Assembly: GCA_038230035.1 (NCBI GenBank)
Contig: JBBRNX010000009.1
Location: 49,286-113,285 of the forward strand
Direction: 5' to 3'
DNA from: Gaiella sp038230035
Lineage (GTDB): Bacteria > Actinomycetota > Thermoleophilia > Gaiellales > Gaiellaceae
Length of the DNA: 64,000 nt
Part shown: piece after piece, positions 47,421 to 55,658 of the stretch
How the letters are laid out: each line of letters begins with the position of its first letter
How positions within the stretch are numbered: the first letter of the stretch is position 1
Translations under genes and position numbers: made by a program
Notes under the pieces: model-generated
What the model was told of the DNA's origin: nothing
The model's input: the letters and a program-made list of their open reading frames with translations, nothing else
The model's database searches: none

Positions 47421-47781
47421 TTATCGCCTTCGCGCAAACTCGAGTGCCTCGTCGAGCGACCCCGTGCATGGCAGAGCCGTCCACAAGCCAGAGAGCTCGA
47501 GCACGCGCTGCACGATCGACGCCGTCGCGACGTGCAGGACCAAGCCGCTGTTTCGTTTGCGCAGTCGACCGTCGGTGTTCCACAGCGCATGAACGATCGA
47601 GGAGTCGATGAACTCGGTCTCGGTCAGCGAGACGGACGATGCCCATGCTCTCGTCGATGTGGCTGTCGAGCTCCGCCATGACCTGCGACGACGTCGAGAT
47701 GTCGTGCTCTCCGAAGAGACGAACGACGACGACATTGTCGTATCGCTCGACCTCGTATGTGCCGGCAGCTGCCACAACCAT
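47421..47781 (-). pseudogene. STAS-domain anti-sigma antagonist with one frameshift
   Basis: From 47781 the frame gives YEVERYDNVVVVRLFGEHDI and continues to HIDESMG, then breaks near 47640. The next frame continues SVSLTETEFIDSSIVHAL, with the phosphorylatable Ser right after Asp, and ends SLDEALEFARRR at 47421. One lost base explains it. The gene is otherwise complete (about 118 residues). Either a recent loss of function or a sequence error; it would pair with the anti-sigma kinase downstream. Confidence 0.75.
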
Positions 47782-47811
47782 GAACCCTCTCGACGCGTTT
47801 GATCTTCACGA

Positions 47812-47833
47812 ATCGGCTGATCGATCAGCCGAT
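47812..47833. promoter_or_regulatory. 22-bp perfect palindrome upstream of a STAS gene
   Basis: ATCGGCTGATC is followed by its reverse complement GATCAGCCGAT, 30 bases upstream of the leftward STAS start. Position and symmetry suit an operator for a dimeric repressor. Confidence 0.4.
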
Positions 47834-48528
47834 CAATGACACCTAACCGACGTTCGTTGTCGGCGGATCAATCGCGGGGCCAGTCTGTTGTAGCTCCGCA
47901 GGGACCTCGTGTCGCTCTTCGAGATCTCACCCGACAAGGTAGCGCACGAGGCACGAGGTAGACAAGTCGGTCTCGGTCAGGCGGATTCGCCGCGCAGCAG
48001 GCGCGTTAGAGTCGTCGCCGGCTAATGGCCGGCGAGAGTCGTCAACCTTGACTGCGGATCAGAGACCGGTGCAGGCAGGGCTCGGGCTGAACTACCTGTG
48101 TGAGTCAGCCCGAGCACGCCTGAGGTTCTCACGGGTCTAGAGCACCTTGCGAACGACTACAACGGCTCCGACAACGGCGAGAACAATGATGAGGACTAGC
48201 AACAAGCCGGCGAGTTTGGGCCTCCTCTACTCAGATCCCCGGCGGGGACGTCCGTCGATCCTTTCCCGTTCCCGCCGGGAGCAAACAACCGTGCTCGACT
48301 GGCCGCACGCGCGCGCTGGTTCCCGTCGAGGTTTACGGATCAAGCTGACGGGAACAACGAGGCCAATACCGAGGGCCGCAGCCGCTGCCGCCAGGAAAGC
48401 GCCGCAGCTGCTGCTCGGCCCTCGAGTAGTGCTCGCCTTTCAAGCTACCCCCCGTTCCTGAAAGAGGACTCCAAATTGGCATGTGGCTTTGGATGTGAGC
48501 CGGAGCCGGTGATCGAGACCAATCGACC
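47834..48528. other. Long intergenic region with hairpins
   Basis: About 700 bases with no clear gene. It contains CGCCGGC/GCCGGCG with a 5-nt loop at 48016-48034 and a 10-bp stem CTCGGGCTGA/TCAGCCCGAG with a 14-nt loop at 48081-48114. A leftward 22-residue, all-hydrophobic frame (LLLVLIIVLAVVGAVVVVRK, TTG start at 48205, stop at 48137) has AGGAGG in front, but 15 bases away, which is far. It may be a membrane peptide. Nothing else is recognisable. Confidence 0.4.
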
Positions 48529-49497
48529 ATGAGAGGTTTCGCCAGCAGGTACAGCGCATTCGACCACTATCAGCAAACGCATTCCTGGTTGGGCTTTCCG
48601 CTGGCTGTCCGTCAGAAGTACGCCGACGATCAGGGCGGCTACCTGGCCGCGACGATCAGCTACTACGCGTTCTTCTCCATCTTTCCACTGCTGCTTGTGT
48701 TCACGACGGTGCTCGGCTTCGTGCTCCGCGCGCATCAGCACCTCTATCGGTCGATCGTCGACTCGACGCTCTCGCAGTTTCCGGTCATCGGCCACGACCT
48801 GCAGGTGAATGCACTGCGTGGCAGCGTGCTGGCGCTTGCTCTCGGACTGGGAGCCTCGCTCTGGGCGGGTATGGGGGCGTTTCTCGCGGCCCAGAACGCG
48901 ATGAACCAGTTGTGGAACGTGCCGTATACACGCCGACCGGACTTCCTCCGCGCCCGCGTCCGCGCGTTGCTCCTGCTCTTCGTTCTCGGTGCCGGCGTTC
49001 TGGTGAGCACCGTTCTCGCAGGTGTCGCCGGCATCGGGGCCGGGTACGCGCTCGGGTGGAAGATCGGCTCGATCGTGCTGTCGACTGCTCTCAACCTCGG
49101 CCTATTCTGGGTCGCCTTTCGCGTTCTGACGGCCAAGGACGTCAGTTGGAGGCAACTCAGGGGCGGTGCGGTAGCTGCCGCCATCCTTTACGAGCTCCTG
49201 CTGCTGCTCGGTGGGTACTACGTCAACTACGTGATCAAGGGCGCTAGCAACGCGTACGGCACCTTCGCTTTGGTGATCGGCCTCCTGTCCTGGATCTATC
49301 TCGCAGCCCACATCACGCTTCTCGCCGCCGAGGCGAACGTCGTTGCGAGCAGGCGCCTTTGGCCGCGAAGCTTCTCGCTCGTCCTCGAGCAACCTGCCAC
49401 GGACGCGGATCGCCGCGCGCTCACGCAACTCGGCGAAGCCGAAGGACGACGGCAGGATCAGGAGATCGACGTCCAGTTCAAGCCGCGCAAGCGGTGA
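48529..49497 (+). CDS. YihY/BrkB-family membrane protein
   Basis: A 322-residue protein of the YihY (formerly BrkB/RNase BN) family. About six membrane segments are visible, starting with LAATISYYAFFSIFPLLLVF and including MGAFLAAQNAMNQLWNVPYT and GTFALVIGLLSWIYLAAHIT, the family hallmarks. The function is not established (possibly transport). The charged C-terminus (about 45 residues) is cytoplasmic. Confidence 0.92.
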   Translation: MRGFASRYSAFDHYQQTHSWLGFPLAVRQKYADDQGGYLAATISYYAFFSIFPLLLVFTTVLGFVLRAHQHLYRSIVDSTLSQFPVIGHDLQVNALRGSVLALALGLGASLWAGMGAFLAAQNAMNQLWNVPYTRRPDFLRARVRALLLLFVLGAGVLVSTVLAGVAGIGAGYALGWKIGSIVLSTALNLGLFWVAFRVLTAKDVSWRQLRGGAVAAAILYELLLLLGGYYVNYVIKGASNAYGTFALVIGLLSWIYLAAHITLLAAEANVVASRRLWPRSFSLVLEQPATDADRRALTQLGEAEGRRQDQEIDVQFKPRKR

Positions 49498-49548
49498 CGA
49501 TTCGGAATGATCCGCAAACGATTTCGGAACGGGCGGCCAACTCTGCTC

Positions 49549-49782
49549 TTACGCGCCGGCCGTGACGTCGGCGAAGCCGTCGAAGCGGTGCTCCCGCTGC
49601 CAAGCGCGGATGAGCGCTTGAACGAGACGTACCTCGGCCTCGGCGGTCACTGCGTTGAGCGGAACTGTCACCTCGAGCAGATCGGCGGCGTCACTGACCC
49701 GCCTCGGATCGAGGGTCGAGAGGCGCAAGAAGTCCGACAGGCTGCCGACCAGCGTTGCGTCGCTCAGGCGGACGCGAACCAT
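49549..49782 (-). CDS. Small protein under a sigma-B-like promoter
   Basis: A 77-residue protein (MVRVRLSDATLVGSLSDFLR, then LLEVTVPLNAVTAEAEVRLV), with alternating strand and helix, perhaps a small substrate- or nucleic-acid-binding fold. It has no ribosome binding site but a sigma-B-like promoter whose start point would fall about 4 bases before the ATG, so it may be read leaderless. Confidence 0.55.
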   Translation of the reverse strand: MVRVRLSDATLVGSLSDFLRLSTLDPRRVSDAADLLEVTVPLNAVTAEAEVRLVQALIRAWQREHRFDGFADVTAGA

Positions 49783-49792
49783 CGAGACGAAC

Positions 49793-49817
49793 TACCCTTG
49801 CAAGGTCCTAGCGAAAC
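49793..49817 (-). promoter_or_regulatory. Sigma-B-like promoter
   Basis: Read leftward, GTTT, 16 bases, GGGTAG. It lies 10 bases from the ATG of the 77-residue protein gene. Confidence 0.55.
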
Positions 49818-49831
49818 ATGGGGGTGGCGAC

Positions 49832-50155
49832 GTGTCGGAACGCGAGGTTCGTATTGCACAGAACGAGAGTCTGTTCCGCGCGGTCAACGAGCGGATCCTT
49901 GTCGCGACGGGGAGATCCAGCGCGGAGCTGATGATGTTCGTCTGCGAGTGCGGCGACCCGGATTGCGCCGAGGCGATGAAGCTCGAGGCGCGTGACTACG
50001 AGGCGATCAGAGCTCACGGGGATCGCTTCGGGGTGTTGCCGGAGCACACCTCTCCGTACATCGAGACCGTGGTCGAGAAGAACCCAAGCTTCTGGGTCGT
50101 CGAGAAGTTCGGCGTTGCAGGGGACGTCGCCGAGGATCTCGACCCGCGAAGCTGA
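49832..50155 (+). CDS. Small Cys-cluster protein
   Basis: A 107-residue protein with a probable metal site FVCECGDPDC (Cys38, Cys40 and Cys45) and a helix EREVRIAQNESLFRAVNERI ahead of it; a late His is in VLPEHTSPYI. This pattern recurs in small actinobacterial proteins of unknown role. GTG start with GGGGGTGG upstream. Confidence 0.8.
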   Translation: MSEREVRIAQNESLFRAVNERILVATGRSSAELMMFVCECGDPDCAEAMKLEARDYEAIRAHGDRFGVLPEHTSPYIETVVEKNPSFWVVEKFGVAGDVAEDLDPRS

Positions 50156-50295
50156 TCCACACCCCTGGGGCCTTTCACCGTCGAGGCCAGCGGCGTTCGA
50201 CTCCCGCTCGAGGGCGACGCAGCGGGGGCCAGCACAGGCCGGGGGCCAGCATAGGCCGGACCCGCGAATGCCTTCCGCTCTACGCTGCATCTGCT

Positions 50296-50799
50296 CTACG
50301 CTGCGGCTCTGACCCCAGCCTTGCTCAGGAGCTTGGCTGCCGCCTCGAGCTTCGTGAGTGCCGCCTTTTCCTCGTCCAGGTTCTGCTGGAAGAGCTCGGC
50401 ACATCGTGGCTCGTCGAGCGCGTCCGCCATCGTGACGAGCCCTGAATAGGCGGCGATCTCGTAGTGTTCGGCCCGTGCGCCCGCACCGGTGAGAAACAGG
50501 TCGCACACCTCGGAGGAGGGATCCTCCTTGCTCATGAACTCGTCGTGCTCGGTGATGATCCCGTCGATCCCGGGGCACTTCTCGCCCTTCGCCGGCTCGT
50601 CGAGAGCTTCGAAGACCTTCTCTAGGCGGTCCACATGGCCCTTCGTCTGCTCGAGGTGCCCCTCGAGGTCCGTGCGGAGCTCGCTGTCCGACGCTTCGTC
50701 GATGAGCTTGGGGAGTGCTTTCACGAGCTGGTTTTCTGCGTAGTAGATGTCTCCGAGCTCGTGGAGGAACAACTCGCGCGGTTCAGTCATGGATGGCAC
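50296..50799 (-). CDS. DUF892/YciE-YciF ferritin-like stress protein
   Basis: A 167-residue four-helix protein of the DUF892 family: LFLHELGDIYYAENQLVKAL, HLEQTKGHVDRLEKVFEAL and a late AEHYEIAAYSGLVTMADAL with EEKAALTKLE, giving Glu/His residues for a di-iron site. YciE/YciF relatives are induced in stress and stationary phase. I use the GTG at 50799, which has AAGGAGG 5 bases upstream; an ATG follows at 50790. A sigma-B-like promoter lies 36 bases upstream, divergent from a matching one for the next gene. Confidence 0.92.
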   Translation of the reverse strand: MPSMTEPRELFLHELGDIYYAENQLVKALPKLIDEASDSELRTDLEGHLEQTKGHVDRLEKVFEALDEPAKGEKCPGIDGIITEHDEFMSKEDPSSEVCDLFLTGAGARAEHYEIAAYSGLVTMADALDEPRCAELFQQNLDEEKAALTKLEAAAKLLSKAGVRAAA

Positions 50800-50834
50800 A
50801 GAGCCTCCTTGGTAAGAGAACAGGGGGTCCGGTG

Positions 50835-50858
50835 TACCCGCGGGAACCGACGATAAAC
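50835..50858 (-). promoter_or_regulatory. Sigma-B-like promoter for the DUF892 gene
   Basis: Read leftward, GTTT, 15 bases, GGGTAC; the ribosome binding site AAGGAGG follows at a normal leader distance. Confidence 0.65.
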
Positions 50859-50866
50859 GTCCGCGC

Positions 50867-50892
50867 GTTTCGCGGTCCAGCGGTGGGGGTAC
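50867..50892 (+). promoter_or_regulatory. Sigma-B-like promoter for the small hydrophilic protein
   Basis: GTTT, 16 bases, GGGTAC, 63 bases before the ATG at 50955. Back to back with the leftward promoter, with only 8 bases between the two GTTT boxes. Confidence 0.65.
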
Positions 50893-50906
50893 GCGTCGAC
50901 CAAGGA

Positions 50907-50943
50907 TCCATTCCCAAAGACAAAGGGTCCATTCCCAAAGACA
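50907..50943. repeat. 21-nt period direct repeat in a 5' leader
   Basis: TCCATTCCCAAAGACA occurs at 50907 and again at 50928, within the untranslated leader of the small hydrophilic gene. It may bind RNA or protein, or be a slip duplication. Confidence 0.6.
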
Positions 50944-50954
50944 GAGGAGGAGCC

Positions 50955-51149
50955 ATGTCGGAGCACACAACGACTGAGGTCACCAAGGACGACGTCAGCG
51001 AAGCCGTGGGCGAGAAGGCGCACGACGCACGGACCGAGACGGAGCGTACCGCGGAACACGCCAAGGACGGGGCCAGCTCGATAGGGCACAAGATCTCGGA
51101 CGCGATCGAAGACGTGATCCCGGGCGATAGCGACCGCGACGGTCACTGA
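50955..51149 (+). CDS. Small highly hydrophilic stress-type protein
   Basis: A 64-residue, strongly charged protein without large hydrophobic runs (EVTKDDVSEAVGEKAHDART, then IGHKISDAIEDVIPGDSDRD), like CsbD/hydrophilin or LEA-type peptides. GAGGAGG precedes the ATG by 5 bases. Expected to be made under stress from the sigma-B-like promoter; function unknown. Confidence 0.75.
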   Translation: MSEHTTTEVTKDDVSEAVGEKAHDARTETERTAEHAKDGASSIGHKISDAIEDVIPGDSDRDGH

Positions 51150-51257
51150 CGCCTACGCGACACACGGGGGCTTGGCGGCGCATCGTGCCGCCAAGCCCTC
51201 AGCTCGTTCGTGGCCGATTAGGTTTCAGCTTGTGAGGAAGAGAAAGCCGCCCGTGCG

Positions 51258-52919
51258 ATGAGCGCCTCGCTTGTGCTCGGCCCGCTGCTGCGCTATGCGG
51301 GAACGACGACTGCGACCGTCTGGGTAGAAACGGATCGCCCGACCGACGTCGATGTTCTCGGTCGTCATGCTCGGACGTTCCAGGTCGAGGGCCACCATTA
51401 CGCGCTCGTAGTCGTCGAGGACCTACCGCCCGGATCGATCACCTCGTACGAGGTTCGGCTCGACGATGCGGTCGTCTGGCCGCCGTCTGACGGACGGCCT
51501 CCGTGTGTGATCCACACGAGGCAAGGCGAGCGCGAGGCGAGACTCGTGTTCGGCTCGTGCCGTGTGGGAGCGCCGCAGGCTCCGCCGTACACCCTGCTTC
51601 CGGCAGAGGATGAGGCGGGCGTCGGTACCGACGCTCTTTGGGCCTACTCTCGCGAGCTCCAGACGGGTGACCAGCCGTGGCCGGATGGGCTCCTGTTGCT
51701 GGGCGATCAGGTGTATGCCGACGACGTGCCGCCGGAGACTGCGGCCTACATTGGCTCTCGTCGAGACACCCAGGAGCCGCCGGGAGTCGAGGTCGCGAAC
51801 TTCGAGGAGTACACAAGGCTGTATCGGGAATCCTGGTCCGACCCGGACATCCGCTGGCTGCTGTCGACGGTTCCGTCGACCATGATCTTCGACGACCACG
51901 ACGTGAACGACGACTGGAACATCTCCCAGGCGTGGGTCGACGACATGCGTGCGCAACCCTGGTGGAGCGAACGGATCACGGGCGCTTTCATGTCGTACTG
52001 GGTGTACCAGCACCTGGGCAACCTCTCGCCACCCGAGATCGCCGTGGAGAAGATCTTCGAACAGGTGCAGTCAGACGAGGACGCGGGGCCGAGGCTTCGT
52101 GACTTCGCGCAGCGCTGCGACCTCGAAACCGCCGCCAGCCGGTGGGCGTACTACCGCGATTTCGGTCGGACGAGGCTCCTCGTGATCGATTCCCGGGCAG
52201 CACGCGTGCTGGCGGACGGACGGCGGGAGGTGGTCGACGCAGAAGAGTGGGATTGGATCGTGGAGCACGCCCGCGGCTCTTTCGACCACCTGATCATCGC
52301 GAGCACCCTGCCGGCGTTCATGGCGCATGGCATCCACCATCTCGAGTCCTGGAACGAAGCCGTCTGCGGAGGCGCCTGGGGCTCGCTGGCGGCCAGGCTC
52401 GGCGAACGTCTACGGCGTGCCGTCGACCTCGAGCATTGGCCCGCGTTCCGCGACTCGTTCGAATCGCTCGTGAAGCTGCTGCGGGAGGCTGCCAGCGGGA
52501 TCGACGGAGTCGCGCCCGCGACGGTCACGCTCCTCGGCGGCGACGTCCACACGGCGTACGTCGTCAAAGTCGAGCTCGGGTGTGGGCCGCAGGCAGGCAG
52601 CGTCTATCAGATCGTGTGCTCGCCGTTCCGCAATCCGATGACGCGGGTGCAGCGGCGCGTTGTCCGGATGACGAGCTCGCGGGTGTCCGCCGCGCTGTTC
52701 TCGATCCTCGGGCGGCTCTGCGGCATCACGCCGACGTCAGCGAGTTGGGAGTTCCTTCTCGGTCCGACGTACGACAACTCGATCGGCCTTCTCGAGGTCA
52801 ACGGTCGCGCTGCTCGGGTGACGATCAGCCGCAGCGCGGCTGAAACCGAGGGCGGGCCTCTGCTGCTAGCCCTCCACGAGTACCAACTGGCAGACGGGCT
52901 CGATCGCCCACCGTCCTGA
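51258..52919 (+). CDS. PhoD-like alkaline phosphatase family protein
   Basis: A 553-residue metallophosphoesterase of the PhoD type. The metal-site motifs are visible: FGSCRVG, LLLGDQVYADDVPP, MIFDDHDVNDDWNI and LLGGDVHTAYV. An N-terminal FN3-like region (residues 5-90) precedes the catalytic domain. Unlike classical secreted PhoD, there is no signal peptide, so this is probably a cytoplasmic phosphodiesterase. It is convergent with the lipid kinase gene. Confidence 0.9.
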   Translation: MSASLVLGPLLRYAGTTTATVWVETDRPTDVDVLGRHARTFQVEGHHYALVVVEDLPPGSITSYEVRLDDAVVWPPSDGRPPCVIHTRQGEREARLVFGSCRVGAPQAPPYTLLPAEDEAGVGTDALWAYSRELQTGDQPWPDGLLLLGDQVYADDVPPETAAYIGSRRDTQEPPGVEVANFEEYTRLYRESWSDPDIRWLLSTVPSTMIFDDHDVNDDWNISQAWVDDMRAQPWWSERITGAFMSYWVYQHLGNLSPPEIAVEKIFEQVQSDEDAGPRLRDFAQRCDLETAASRWAYYRDFGRTRLLVIDSRAARVLADGRREVVDAEEWDWIVEHARGSFDHLIIASTLPAFMAHGIHHLESWNEAVCGGAWGSLAARLGERLRRAVDLEHWPAFRDSFESLVKLLREAASGIDGVAPATVTLLGGDVHTAYVVKVELGCGPQAGSVYQIVCSPFRNPMTRVQRRVVRMTSSRVSAALFSILGRLCGITPTSASWEFLLGPTYDNSIGLLEVNGRAARVTISRSAAETEGGPLLLALHEYQLADGLDRPPS

Positions 52920-52927
52920 CGGAGCCG

Positions 52928-53815
52928 TTACTCGGAACCTTTGGGCACGCAGATCGTGACAGCGCCGGGCTCCACGTCGACCCGGAACGACTTCACCTTC
53001 TCGCGCCCACCACCGTCCAGCTCGTACAAAATCCGCCGGCTCAATTTCACCTTGACCGATTTCGCCTTCGTCACCTGCACGAACGGGGAGTTGCCCGCCG
53101 TTCCGACTGCTGTCCTCGCGATCGTTCTCGCCCACTGGACGAGGCCGTCGGCGCTGACGACGCCGAGCTCGAGCATCCCGTCGTCGGGTCGTGCACCCTC
53201 GAACGCTTCTATGCCTCCGAACAGGTCGCCGACGTTGCCGAACAGGATGCAGCTCGCCTTGCCCTCGTACCAGATTGCGCCGTCGACCTTGATCCGGGCG
53301 CGGAACGGCTTCGAGCGGAGATTCTTCGAGCCTGTCCAGACGTAGGCGACCCGGCCTAGTCGATCCTTGAGTCCGCCGTCGGCGTCCCGGATCATGCGGG
53401 CGTCGAACCCTGCGCCGGCCATGACCGCGAAGCACTCCCCGTTCAGGCGGCCCACGTCGATCTTGCGCTTGCCCCCGTGCAGACCGACGTGGACGGCGGC
53501 CTCGATGTCGTTCTGGGGAATCTCGAGATTGTGGGCGAGCAGGTTGGCGGTGCCGGCCGGCACGATCGCGAGCGTGGCATCGGAGCCGGCGAGGACGTTG
53601 ACGCACTGCTGCATCATCCCGTCGCCACCCCACGCGAAGATCAGGTCGGCCCCGTCGTCGAGCGCACGTTTGAGCTGCTTCGGCGCAAAGCGGCTCTTCG
53701 GTACTTCGTACCAGAGCGGATCGGCGATCCCTTCGCGGTCAAGGACGCGGCGGAGCTCGAGGAGTCCGCCGCCGATGGTCTTCCCCGAGTGTGCGACGAC
53801 CGCGACGGTGCTCAT
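52928..53815 (-). CDS. YegS/DagK-family lipid kinase
   Basis: A 295-residue diacylglycerol kinase-fold protein. The nucleotide loop is FAWGGDGMMQQCVNVLAG (a GGDGx motif), followed by LAIVPAGTANLLAHNLEIPQ and the later CFAVMAGAGFDARMIRD. It phosphorylates diacylglycerol or another lipid. It overlaps the PAP2 phosphatase gene by 4 bases, so kinase and phosphatase are made together. Confidence 0.93.
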   Translation of the reverse strand: MSTVAVVAHSGKTIGGGLLELRRVLDREGIADPLWYEVPKSRFAPKQLKRALDDGADLIFAWGGDGMMQQCVNVLAGSDATLAIVPAGTANLLAHNLEIPQNDIEAAVHVGLHGGKRKIDVGRLNGECFAVMAGAGFDARMIRDADGGLKDRLGRVAYVWTGSKNLRSKPFRARIKVDGAIWYEGKASCILFGNVGDLFGGIEAFEGARPDDGMLELGVVSADGLVQWARTIARTAVGTAGNSPFVQVTKAKSVKVKLSRRILYELDGGGREKVKSFRVDVEPGAVTICVPKGSE

Positions 53816-54648
53816 GCGGGCTCCGTTTCCCGACGCGAGTCTCGGCGCTCCGCTGCGACACCGGCGGCGCGAGTGGCGAAGACGGCGACGACCAACGCGG
53901 CGATACCGAGGAACGCGCCGGCCGCGACGTCAAGCGGATGGTGCATGCCGCGGTACAGACGCGCCCATGCGACGAACGGCGGTATGACGAGAGCGAGCGT
54001 CCAGAGGACGGTCCGCACCGCCGGATTCTTGAAGCGGGATGTCAGAAGCAACACCAATCCTCCGTAGACAGCGATCGAGGCGGCCGTGTGCCCCGACGGG
54101 AAACTCGCGTTGACATCAAGGCTCTCGAGACGGAAGACTCGCGGACGGTGGCGGTGGACGAAGATGGTCGTGACCCGGTAGGCCCCGGACTCGACGATGA
54201 TGGCCGCGAGAAGAAAGACTGCGATTCGCCAACGCCGGAGGATGGCGAACACGACGAGCATCGCGGCGACGATAATCGGCAGCACGACACCTCCAGCCCC
54301 GATCGACCCCACGAGCGAGGCAGAGGTGAGCGATCGCGAGCGGTGCGCGGCGAGCCAGACCTCGACGCGCTCATCCGCGCGTGAGATGGCTCCGACGGAG
54401 AGGATGACCTTCGTGAGAAGGAACCCCAGGCCGGTGGTCGCAGCAGCTAGGAGAATGTAACCCGTTACCAGCGCGCCGAGGAAGACGGTCACCGGATGGC
54501 GGGAGGAGAGCAACTCCGCAAAGCGTTCCGCGGGACCGCCAGGCCGTGCGTTCAGAAGTGGCAGGTCGACGGCGTGGGTCGTCCGATCTCCTGCACGTGA
54601 AGACGCTGCCTGGGTCGGGATATCGAGAGCGCTCGTAGTCGGTTCCAT
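53812..54648 (-). CDS. PAP2-family membrane phosphatase
   Basis: A 278-residue membrane phosphatase with five to six hydrophobic segments. The active-site motifs are HRHRPRVF, FPSGHTAASIAVYGG and ARLYRGMHHPLD. In KX6RP the Lys is not conserved (Thr), so catalysis may differ from the canonical type. It may dephosphorylate phosphatidic acid or undecaprenyl diphosphate. A sigma-B-like promoter lies 10 bases before the ATG. Confidence 0.9.
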   Translation of the reverse strand: MEPTTSALDIPTQAASSRAGDRTTHAVDLPLLNARPGGPAERFAELLSSRHPVTVFLGALVTGYILLAAATTGLGFLLTKVILSVGAISRADERVEVWLAAHRSRSLTSASLVGSIGAGGVVLPIIVAAMLVVFAILRRWRIAVFLLAAIIVESGAYRVTTIFVHRHRPRVFRLESLDVNASFPSGHTAASIAVYGGLVLLLTSRFKNPAVRTVLWTLALVIPPFVAWARLYRGMHHPLDVAAGAFLGIAALVVAVFATRAAGVAAERRDSRRETEPA

Positions 54649-54658
54649 TCGCGCCGTT

Positions 54659-54683
54659 TACCCCGTTGGTATCGCGGGCAAAC
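54659..54683 (-). promoter_or_regulatory. Sigma-B-like promoter for the PAP2-DagK operon
   Basis: Read leftward, GTTT, 16 bases, GGGTAA. The -10 box is 10 bases from the ATG, so the transcript would have almost no leader. Confidence 0.55.
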
Positions 54684-54696
54684 AGCATCGAACGCG

Positions 54697-55638
54697 ATGC
54701 CGCTGATCCTCCTCCTCATTGTGTCGGTCGTCACGAGCTTGCTGGTCTTTCTCGCCGCGCGCCGATACCCGGCTCCGCGCGGCGGTGCTCCGACGGCGAG
54801 CGTCGCAGTCGCTGAGACGATCGGACGTACGGTCGCGGAGCACACCCCCACTCGCAGCCGGCTGAGCAGACGACTCGACCCCTCGGCTGCCACGGGTCTG
54901 GCACTGACGCTCGCGCTCGCCGTCGTGATCGGGGGCGGCGTGCTACTCGCGCTTGTCGCATATCTCGTGCGGTCGAACAGGCAGCTCCGACATCTCGACC
55001 GAAGCGTCGCCCAGTGGGGCAACGACCATGCGAGCACCCTGTCGACCCACGGCCTGAACCTCGTCACCGATCTGGCCGCAACACGGACGGTCGTCGTGCT
55101 CGCGGTTCTCGTCGCAATCGTCGAGCTGGTACGGACCCGAAGCCGGTGGATCGTCCCGTATCTCATCGTCGTCCTTGTCGGCGAGAGCCTCTTGACGCTC
55201 GCCGTGAAGGACCTCGCGCACCGGGTGCGACCCACGCTCAATCCCCTAGCCGCGACGTTGGGGCCGTCGTTCCCGAGCGGTCATTCCGCGACCGCAGCCG
55301 CATTCTTCGCCGCGGTCGCGCTGCTGTTCGGACGCGGTCGCCGCCCCGGGATTCGTCCTCTTCTTGCGGGCGTTGCGGCCGGCTTGGCAGTGGCCGTCGC
55401 CCTGAGCCGCGTTCTGCTGGACGTCCACTGGCTGTCGGATGTCATTGCCGGACTCGCGCTCGGTTGGGCGTGGTTCTGCATCTGCAGCGTCGCTTTCGGC
55501 GGCCGGCTGCTGCGGTTCGATGCGGCAGTCGAGAGCGCCGCCCGCGCGGCGGACGTACCGCTGACACACGATCCAGGGCGCGCTAACCCGGAGGGAACCC
55601 GGCCCTTGCCAACACCGTCTTCTCAGACTCGCTCGTAG
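54697..55638 (+). CDS. PAP2-family membrane phosphatase with full motif set
   Basis: A 313-residue protein. It has an N-terminal membrane segment (LILLLIVSVVTSLLVFLAAR) and a PAP2 domain with all three motifs: KDLAHRVRP, FPSGHSATAAAFFAA and LSRVLLDVHWLSDVIAG. It is divergent from the other PAP2 gene and unlike it in detail. Membrane phosphatase for lipid or isoprenoid phosphates; substrate unknown. Confidence 0.92.
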   Translation: MPLILLLIVSVVTSLLVFLAARRYPAPRGGAPTASVAVAETIGRTVAEHTPTRSRLSRRLDPSAATGLALTLALAVVIGGGVLLALVAYLVRSNRQLRHLDRSVAQWGNDHASTLSTHGLNLVTDLAATRTVVVLAVLVAIVELVRTRSRWIVPYLIVVLVGESLLTLAVKDLAHRVRPTLNPLAATLGPSFPSGHSATAAAFFAAVALLFGRGRRPGIRPLLAGVAAGLAVAVALSRVLLDVHWLSDVIAGLALGWAWFCICSVAFGGRLLRFDAAVESAARAADVPLTHDPGRANPEGTRPLPTPSSQTRS

Positions 55639-55658
55639 ACCGTCGGCTGACGTTCGCG

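Noticed and set aside
50907..50943. Short direct repeats as a CRISPR-like array
   Set aside because: Only two copies of 16 bases with 5-base spacing; no spacer structure and no cas genes.
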